64,000 nucleotides of DNA, from contig JASANG010000552.1 of assembly GCA_030248215.1 (NCBI GenBank), positions 1 to 64,000 of the forward strand, given 5' to 3'. Every line of letters begins with the position of its first letter. Positions within the stretch are counted from its first letter, which is position 1. Both the position numbers and the translations under genes were made by a program. Below, in pieces: positions 60,501 through 64,000 of this stretch. The notes under the pieces were generated by a model, which was not told where the DNA came from, searched no databases, and saw only the letters and a program-made list of their open reading frames with translations. This DNA is from Enoplolaimus lenunculus (lineage: Eukaryota > Nematoda > Enoplea > Enoplida > Thoracostomopsidae).

Positions 60501-60922
60501 ATTTTAGCGTAACACCAAACAACTTAACAACATATTACATATATTGGCTAAAATTAACAAATTAGCCATCATTTCTACTACCTAATTTCGTGTCACCTCC
60601 GGTTCCGGCTCCAGCAAGTTTCGTTGACCTCCGGCTCTGGCTTCGGTATTTTTCACCTCCGGTTGCACGCTGATGCATACGTTTGATAATGTAATGTGTG
60701 TTGAATACGTTTGTGTTGTCAGAAAATATATACATCGATTAGGTCGAGAACTCAATTAAAATGTTTCTTTACTGCTAAATATTTCAACGACGAAATCAAG
60801 TAATATTTAAACTTGCACAAAAAAACCCTTACCTTCTTTGCGTCGTTTTCCATAGACGTCTGATTAGACTTGGGACTCATACTAGAACCATTGACTGAAC
60901 TACAAACTTCTTCAGGTCCACG
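33453..60922 (-). CDS. ptb-1: Polypyrimidine-tract-binding protein (PTB/hnRNP I), gene span, 16 exons seen, 5' end not found
   Basis: Minus-strand exons: 60922-60833, 59459-59280, 58535-57903, 47922-47803, 47058-47007, 45951-45893, 45351-45189, 42954-42733, 41579-41350, 39127-39094, 37229-37137, 35892-35795, 35415-35297, 34624-34547, 34125-34062 and 33521-33453. Phases agree throughout, giving 767 aa plus stop from the first exon seen. RRM1 is about residues 54-134, RRM2 323-405, RRM3 574-655 and RRM4 691-767, in PTB order, with hallmarks [72 protein letters not shown] and [13 protein letters not shown] binds pyrimidine-rich RNA and usually represses exon inclusion. The linkers after RRM1 and RRM2 are much longer than in vertebrates and rich in Gln, Ala, Thr and Pro. 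RRM3 is split by a 34-nt microexon. The start codon is beyond 60922 or is one of the internal methionines. Confidence 0.95.
33852..34055. mobile_element. TTAGGC-type element next to a PTB splice site
   Basis: CAGGGGCGGAACGTTTTTCT at 33873 and TACTGTTCCGCCACTG ending at 34034, with GGCTTA repeats between. The right outer arm runs to about 34055, against the donor of PTB exon o. Confidence 0.75.
34062..34125 (-). CDS. ptb-1: PTB exon o (RRM4 RNP1)
   Basis: Acceptor TGGTTTAG before 34125, donor GTACGT (34061 downward); 64 nt. It encodes [20 protein letters not shown] and I, equivalent to KDRKMALIQMGSVEEAVQALI. A TTAGGC-bearing repeat begins within a few bases of the donor. Confidence 0.94.
34547..34624 (-). 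CDS. ptb-1: PTB exon n (RRM4)
   Basis: Acceptor TTTCGCAG before 34624, donor GTAAGC (34546 downward); 78 nt. It reads [20 protein letters not shown] then AFKFF, matching human PPSVSEEDLKVLFSSNG and VKGFKFF. Confidence 0.93.
35297..35415 (-). CDS. ptb-1: PTB exon m (RRM3-RRM4 linker and RRM4 start)
   Basis: Acceptor ATTTTTAG before 35415, donor GTAAGT (35296 downward); 119 nt. It encodes [20 protein letters not shown] and [14 protein letters not shown]. The short linker packs RRM3 against RRM4 in vertebrate PTB, and its conservation suggests the same back-to-back arrangement. Confidence 0.96.
35795..35892 (-). CDS. ptb-1: PTB exon l (end of RRM3)
   Basis: Acceptor TACTTTAG before 35892, donor GTAAAA (35794 downward); 98 nt. 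It encodes [20 protein letters not shown] then [12 protein letters not shown], the counterpart of LNGHKLHGKPIRITLSKHQN and QLPREGQ. The donor is weak, but the phase fits on both sides. Confidence 0.92.
36778..36870. repeat. TAGCCAGCTCACC repeat
   Basis: CCGGTAGCCAGCTCACCTTA then GCAAGGGTTTTCAATGACTT; the same two blocks occur near 42.2, 46.85 and 57.15 kb. Confidence 0.5.
36909..37081. repeat. GC-rich palindromic repeat
   Basis: Ends AGCGCTATACATTTG and AAGTATAGCGCAAC are inverted; the interior holds CCGTACGG and GACGGCGCC-like blocks. About 50 nt past the donor of PTB exon k. Confidence 0.7.
37137..37229 (-). CDS. ptb-1: PTB exon k (RRM3)
   Basis: Acceptor TGTTTTAG before 37229, donor GTAAGT (37136 downward); 93 nt. 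It encodes [20 protein letters not shown] then [10 protein letters not shown], nearly identical to vertebrate PTB. A GC-rich palindromic repeat (36909-37081) starts about 50 nt past the donor. Confidence 0.96.
39094..39127 (-). CDS. ptb-1: PTB 34-nt microexon j (RRM3)
   Basis: Acceptor CTATTTCAG before 39127, donor GTATGT (39093 downward). Exactly 34 nt, phase 0 in and phase 1 out, encoding [11 protein letters not shown] plus the first base of G. It sits where human PTBP1 has VTPQSLFILF, which is also a 34-nt exon. If skipped, exon i joins exon k out of frame and reads into TGA at 37205-37203, upstream of five more junctions. Confidence 0.93.
39128..39200 (-). promoter_or_regulatory. Pyrimidine-rich tract upstream of the 34-nt microexon
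   Basis: On the minus strand the roughly 70 nt before the microexon are dominated by T and C, with CTTCT-like, CTTTC and TTTCT stretches that are plausible PTB sites. The tract is bounded upstream by a small hAT-like MITE ending 39205. Function as a splicing silencer is inferred from the vertebrate genes. Confidence 0.5.
39205..39373. mobile_element. Short hAT-like MITE (CAGGGGCGTA ends)
   Basis: 169 bp, starts CAGGGGCGTATACAAGG, ends CTGGCTACGCCACTG, flanked by CTGACATC (39197-39204) and CTGACATT (39374-39381). It lies directly upstream of the pyrimidine tract of the PTB microexon. Confidence 0.75.
40922..41082. mobile_element. hAT-like MITE, degraded short copy
   Basis: Ends GGGACGGATCCAG and CATGGATCCGCCCTTG; target duplication not clear. 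Confidence 0.45.
41350..41579 (-). CDS. ptb-1: PTB exon i (poly-Ala linker and RRM3 start)
   Basis: Acceptor GCATTCTAG before 41579, donor GTATGT (41349 downward); 230 nt. It encodes [20 protein letters not shown], an eight-alanine run, AANQL repeats, and [10 protein letters not shown], the RNP2 strand of RRM3. Vertebrate PTB also has poly-Ala just before RRM3. A MITE (41664-42069) ends 84 nt upstream. Confidence 0.95.
41664..42069 (-). mobile_element. TA-MITE, diverged full-length copy
   Basis: About 406 bp in a PTB intron, flanked by TA on both sides. The left end is diverged (CTGCACTTACCC), the right end is CTTATTTGGGCCACATCAG. It ends 84 nt upstream of PTB exon i. Confidence 0.75.
42150..42265. 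repeat. TAGCCAGCTCACC repeat, reverse copy
   Basis: GTAAGTCATCGAAAACCCTT then GGTAAGCTGGCTACGGGC. Confidence 0.5.
42733..42954 (-). CDS. ptb-1: PTB exon h (RRM2-RRM3 linker)
   Basis: Acceptor GTTTTCAG before 42954, donor GTAAGG (42732 downward); 222 nt, starting and ending in split codons that fit its neighbours. It encodes [20 protein letters not shown] and a G/T/S/A-rich stretch ending LPIIQ. It lies in the linker, so support comes from phase and splice sites more than from homology. Confidence 0.85.
43840..43935. repeat. TTAGGC-related array
   Basis: Diverged CTAAGT/CTAAGC units on this strand; no element ends recognised. Confidence 0.5.
44904..45052. repeat. GC-rich palindromic repeat
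   Basis: Ends AGGATGGCGCTGTATCTG and AAAGTATAGCGTCATCTTT; the same CGTACGGTGACA interior as the other copies. Confidence 0.65.
45189..45351 (-). CDS. ptb-1: PTB exon g (end of RRM2)
   Basis: Acceptor GTATACAG before 45351, donor GTACGT (45188 downward). It encodes [20 protein letters not shown], then [20 protein letters not shown] and a start of the RRM2-RRM3 linker. Almost identical to the vertebrate block. Confidence 0.96.
45893..45951 (-). CDS. ptb-1: PTB exon f (RRM2 RNP1 strand)
   Basis: Acceptor TGTTTCAG before 45951, donor GTACGC (45892 downward); 59 nt. It encodes [19 protein letters not shown], equivalent to QFQALLQYADPVSAQHAK in human PTB. Confidence 0.94.
46780..46920. repeat. 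TAGCCAGCTCACC repeat, reverse copy with both ends
   Basis: Left end CTGTAGCCAAGGGGACC, right end AGGTGAGCTGGCTACGAG, with GCAAGTCATTGAAAACCCTT between; likely a small inverted-repeat transposon. Confidence 0.55.
47007..47058 (-). CDS. ptb-1: PTB exon e (RRM2)
   Basis: Acceptor TATTTTCAG before 47058, donor GTAAGC (47006 downward); 52 nt. It encodes [17 protein letters not shown], the counterpart of human IFSKFGTVLKIITFTKN. Ends in phase 1. Confidence 0.95.
47198..47645 (-). mobile_element. TA-MITE, full-length copy
   Basis: About 448 bp with ends CTGTAGTGACCCGAATAAGA and TTATTCGGGTCACTATAG, flanked by TA. It makes up about 60% of the 744-nt intron between PTB exons d and e. Confidence 0.87.
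47803..47922 (-). CDS. ptb-1: PTB exon d (start of RRM2)
   Basis: Acceptor GATTTTAG before 47922, donor GTAAGT (47802 downward); 40 codons. It encodes a short linker and then [20 protein letters not shown], matching the PTB RRM2 motif R-V-x-V-E-N-x-x-Y-P-V-x-x-D-x-L-H. The 10-kb intron before it could hide another small exon. Confidence 0.92.
49566..49640 (+). pseudogene. tRNA-like sequence (tRNA pseudogene or SINE head)
   Basis: Contains an A-box-like TAGCTGAGTGG and a B-box-like GAGTTCGAATCC at tRNA spacing, with CTCCCAC at the anticodon-loop position. The acceptor stem does not close: GCTCCAA has no partner after the T arm. It therefore looks like a decayed tRNA or the head of a tRNA-derived SINE. 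The following AGTAGGTCTCAGGGAAATTC resembles a SINE body. Confidence 0.45.
51491..51668. mobile_element. Fold-back (hairpin) MITE
   Basis: Left arm (about 51491-51573) and right arm (about 51585-51668) are inverted copies of each other along about 80 nt, sharing GAGTCAAATTGRCTC and AGGCTCTACGTSACTACACA. The whole sequence can fold into one long hairpin. Confidence 0.75.
51905..52150. repeat. GGCCTAGGCC-rich repeat, copy 1
   Basis: Contains TTGGCCTAGGCCAA (perfect 14-bp palindrome), GGTGTTGCGTCTGTCCAAAT and TTTAGCCTAGGCCAAACTGC. Shares this order with 61000-61230. Confidence 0.6.
52271..52937. mobile_element. hAT-like element (CAGGGGTGGATCC ends)
   Basis: 667 bp with ends CAGGGGTGGATCCAG and CTGGATCCGCCACTG and flanks ATGTTTAA / CTGTTTAA. 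The interior includes a TTAGGC-related stretch about 52615-52730. The 167-codon open frame overlapping it looks like repeat sequence, not a gene. Confidence 0.75.
54117..54495 (+). mobile_element. TA-MITE, copy with a shortened centre
   Basis: About 379 bp, right end CTTATTCGGGTCACTACAG followed by TA; left end diverged (CTGGATTGACCCGAATAA). Confidence 0.85.
57130..57275. repeat. TAGCCAGCTCACC repeat
   Basis: GTCCGTAGCCAGCTCATCTT at the left and GGACTACGGGCCA at the right. Confidence 0.5.
57903..58535 (-). CDS. ptb-1: PTB exon c (second half of RRM1 and long Gln/Ala/Thr-rich linker)
   Basis: Acceptor TTATTTAG before 58535, donor GTAAGT (57902 downward); 211 codons, phase 0. It starts [17 protein letters not shown], contains [14 protein letters not shown], then about 165 residues of low-complexity linker (QQQQ, NNN, many S/T/P/G). 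Vertebrate PTB has a far shorter RRM1-RRM2 linker. This is the largest exon of the gene. Confidence 0.93.
58586..59025. mobile_element. hAT-type MITE with perfect 8-bp target duplication
   Basis: Starts CAGGGTGCAACCGAAATTCC and ends TTCCGGTTGGATCCTG, flanked by GTTGCAAA (58578-58585 and 59026-59033). In the intron between PTB exons b and c. Confidence 0.85.
59280..59459 (-). CDS. ptb-1: PTB exon b (first half of RRM1)
   Basis: Acceptor CTTTTCAG before 59459, donor GTAATC (59279 downward). It reads IKLEPAAIM and then [19 protein letters not shown] to [16 protein letters not shown] is the RNP2-like strand. An ATG at 59435 could serve as an alternative start. Confidence 0.93.
59680..60118 (+). 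mobile_element. TA-MITE, full-length copy
   Basis: About 439 bp, ends CTGTAGTGACCCGAATAAGG and TTATTCGGGTCGCAACAG, flanked by TA both sides. In the intron between PTB exons a and b. Confidence 0.87.
60317..60672. mobile_element. hAT-type MITE, GGAGG subfamily
   Basis: Starts CAGGGTACAACCGGAGGTC and ends ACCTCCGGTTGCACGCTG. The interior (AACAACTTAACAACATATTA, TTGGCTAAAATTAAC) matches the 15018-15363 copy in the opposite orientation. Confidence 0.75.
60833..60922 (-). CDS. ptb-1: PTB exon a (N-terminal region, most 5' exon seen)
   Basis: Acceptor CTATTTCAG before 60922, donor GTAAGG (60832 downward); 30 codons in phase 0. It encodes [20 protein letters not shown] then [10 protein letters not shown]. 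Human PTBP1 has RGSDELFS and a later NDSKK in the same place. A phase-0 upstream exon with the start codon should lie further right but was not found. Confidence 0.8.
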
Positions 60923-60999
60923 CTGAAATAGCACCATAGATTGTAGAACCAAAAATAGTATCAAAATAGTGTTCATGTTGTAGGCCATTCTGTTATTCA

Positions 61000-61230
61000 G
61001 ACCAATTACTACTTGGCCTGGGCTAAACTGATGTTTTGAGAAAATCGCAATTTAGCCTATGTCTTGTAGCAACTGGAACATTTATCTGAATGACAGTAAA
61101 GCATAATCAACGCTGACTGGTTGCTGGTGTTGCGTCTGGTCAAATAAATTCATTAGATAGAAAATTCAATTTAATAGCAGTTTACCCTAGGCCGAACTGT
61201 TATTGCGTAACATCGAAAATAAACCTAGAC
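61000..61230. repeat. GGCCTAGGCC-rich repeat, copy 2
   Basis: Contains ACTTGGCCTGGGCTAAACTG, GGTGTTGCGTCTGGTCAAAT and TTTACCCTAGGCCGAACTG in the same order as copy 1. Confidence 0.6.
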
Positions 61231-62040
61231 CTATTAGAAATTGTTCTGAATCGCAAATTAGCATAATATGTAATACATAAATATATATATTGTTGTTTCA
61301 TCAATATATATCAAATTACACAGATGTGCATTGTATTATTAATGATTAGGTTGAGGTACAAGTTTTCTACGTTTAAAGGAACTTATTTTTGCGATGACTA
61401 TGGTGTCCATTGTGATGCAGCACATATTTTTAAAAAAATACAATTTAGAAACGTTGGCCAAATTTTTACTCCTTAATACCTTTTTAGATTGCTCAAGATA
61501 ATATAACTCGGTTTTCAAATGTTTAATAATGGGCATACATACTTTGAGGCAAATCCAGACTGGCGGTATATACGACTGCTGGCCGGCGACACCAAATTCC
61601 ATGATATAATTTCATATAAAGTACACTATATGGCCTCATAACACCAACTACATAATATAAAAAGTAGCTTGCTGTCAACACCGCGTAATTGGTTCGTTCA
61701 AAATTTCTGACTCTTGAAAATTTGTTCCACATTTAAAATCATGGCTTAGGCCTTAGACAAAGGCTCAGGTAATAAACTTTGGCAAAAAGATTAAGCATAG
61801 ATGTGTCTTTTCGAAAACCTAAGTCTATACGTAAGTGTAAGCACAAATGAATGTGAACTGCGCAAATTTTAAGCAATTTTTTATATATAATCACTGAGGT
61901 ATACAATTATACAAGTGTGCTAAATCTATTGTGATAAAGTATAATGTCGTATAGCTTAGATCAGCCAAAATTTACAATACTTAAGATAATGTTCACCGAA
62001 CGTTTCAAATACACAGTTTATTCGCTGTCATTATTGTATT

Positions 62041-62207
62041 AGGGTTGCGCTGTACTTTTGTTGACGTGTGGCGCCGTCCGTCGCCGTGCTACATCGTACG
62101 CAAATAGCGCACGTATGATAACGTATGGTGACGGACGGTGACGGACGGCGCCGTACGTGTGACGCACGGTGACGAACGGCGCCGGACGTCAAGTATAGCG
62201 CAACCCT
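62041..62207. mobile_element. GC-rich palindromic MITE, best-preserved copy
   Basis: Ends AGGGTTGCGCTGTACTTTTG and CAAGTATAGCGCAACCCT are near-perfect inverted repeats, and the interior GTGACGGACGGCGCC blocks also pair. No open frame. Confidence 0.8.
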
Positions 62208-64000
62208 AACTGTTAACGATTTTGCAATAATATTCTGTTATTATTTCAATTTCGTTTTGTTTTTCGAAAATCATATTTTTAGACCGTATATGTTCAGGGG
62301 CGCAGCCTAAATGTTTGCCCCATGATTTTCCAAACGAAAACATTCCAGTAGTATATTGCTAAAATGAAGCTGGCCTCACAATCGCTTCAGTGTCTGCCAT
62401 TAATTTCTCGCTCCGTACTTCAGTAGGGATCTCTTTGATTGCAATCCTGAGTATGTCCACAATTTTGCAATTTCGTGAGCGGTCAAATGACTAAAACCCA
62501 CTTCACTACTGTGTATTCTATTGGTTTAAGACATTTGGTTATCCTTAGCCTACTTAGTTGCAATTTTAAAATTATAACAGATCAAAGTTCGAATTCTTTA
62601 AAATATATATATATTAAAATTCAAACTGCGAGCGTCAATAATACATCTTCCGAAATCACTCGTAACCAGTGCGTACGGAATGCAAAAATTTCACGCCATG
62701 TGCATGAATGCCAAGACTGCCCCTCGCGAGCAAAGTTGTAATTGGGTGAATTTTTTTGTCCGGCACTCGCTTAATTCGAGGAAATTTTATTTTTTCCCAA
62801 GGATATACCCGTTCAAAATTGTTTTACCCTCGACCCATTTTCACCCACCCAATTTTTTTGTCTTCAGAAAAAAATTTCATAATTTTTCTTGATATAATAC
62901 GTAATCGCCTGACCTTGCTTTATATCACAATAACTTCTGTTACGATCTGGTAGGGTGCAACCGGAGCTCAAAAATACCAAAATCAGAAGTCAATAAATTA
63001 TACCAGAGTTAACTCTCTCAGATAACTGTCCAGAATTGGTCTATACATGGACCAAAGTTATGAATGCACTTAATAGATATATACTGAACGAAACATTTAT
63101 TAAAATACGAAAAATGTCAGCATCGAAATTGCTCAACTTCCAGTAAATATTTTACCGAAGACGAACGCGGATTTTCAATTCAGATCATAGGCAGACATTG
63201 GGCTGTACTCTAAATGTTGGCAAAACAAACCATTGCATTATTCTGTAGGTAAAACAACGTAACAACAGAATAATATAGTTTTAATCCACATATGTTTCGG
63301 GTTTGCTACCCAAATTCTAGGTGGATAAAAATTAATTAATTTTTACTAGCGCCTTAGAACTTTTTTACCCGCGGGTATACATATACCCACGTGAAAAAAT
63401 TATGTTACTCGGGCCGCCTTTACCTGCTGGTAGACGCAGTTTGCGTGCAGCTCTGCTCGCGAGTCTCACTCCCGGTCACCGGGGCCCCCTTACAACTGAA
63501 CTCCCGAGGCCGTTTGTACCTGCCAATTTTTTACCCAAATTAGTTTAATTAAGCATGGAAACAGTCCGTACGATCCAAAATATGTGACTTAATTGAGGAA
63601 ACTGTAAACGTCCTATTTTGTAGTGGTCATAAAACTGCTTCTTAAGTTTCAAACAAGTTCAATAAATGAACAACTTAGTAAGTTATGCCCAAAACTTTCT
63701 TATTGATCTTCACCGCTTTCGTTGGTGGAACACCAAAAAACAATATTACCGGAAACTACTCTGCAATCATAGGAGCCGATAGGTATGTACAAGTGGGTGT
63801 AGCTGCATCCAGTCCGCAGGATTCCCTAAGTAATTTTTTTACATCGGTATGTAATTGAAATCACAAATCTTGCTTACTGGCACAGTGTCAACAAATACAC
63901 GTTTTGCTCAAAAACCCTACTTTCATACTTGGTTCCAATATTCTAAAGACATAAATAACGGTTGCAATACACAATGCTGACGGAATTCAAATTAGAAACA

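Larger units (their letters stand above)
60923..64000. other. ptb-1: Upstream flank or 5' intron of the PTB gene
   Basis: Should contain the missing 5' exon(s) and promoter of PTB unless these lie beyond the window. It carries a GGCCTAGGCC-type repeat (61000-61230), a GC-rich palindromic repeat (62041-62207) and a fragment of the CAGGGTGCAACCGG family near 62953. No exon could be supported. Confidence 0.5.

Overview
The window is nuclear DNA of an invertebrate, most likely a nematode. The homeodomain of the middle gene matches C. elegans MEC-3 almost motif for motif, and arrays of TTAGGC, the canonical nematode telomere hexamer, are scattered through the non-coding DNA. The genes are split into many short exons by introns of 0.1 to 10 kb, packed with short inverted-repeat transposons. 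That is unlike Caenorhabditis and would suit a large-genome nematode such as a mermithid or other Dorylaimia (inference only). I saw no bacterial genes, CRISPR, rRNA or virus-like element.

Three protein genes can be assembled exon by exon with matching splice phases. (1) A ZRANB2 splicing factor on the + strand, 8 exons, 2541-10599, about 412 aa. (2) A mec-3 LIM-homeobox gene on the - strand, 4 exons, 20108-13656, about 415 aa. (3) A polypyrimidine-tract-binding protein (PTB/hnRNP I) gene on the - strand, at least 16 exons, from 60922 or further right to 33453, at least 767 aa with four RRMs. A pair of small hydrophobic ORFs (11508-11693 and 11715-11933, +) may be a further small gene.

The rest is a dense, nested community of non-autonomous DNA transposons: a TA-flanked MITE with about ten copies; a hAT-type family with 8-bp target duplications and CAGGGTGCAACCGG ends; inverted-repeat elements carrying internal TTAGGC arrays; other hAT-like MITEs starting CAGTGGCGGATCC or CAGGGGCG; a GC-rich palindromic family; a fold-back hairpin; and a Helitron-like element with tandem core repeats. 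Several sit inside one another, and some lie within a few bases of PTB splice sites.

The most notable biology is in the PTB gene. RRM3 is split by a 34-nt microexon (39094-39127) with the same length and phase as the regulated 34-nt exon of vertebrate PTBP1/PTBP2. Skipping it would create a stop nine codons into the next exon, which suggests that the PTB autoregulatory splicing switch also exists in this nematode.
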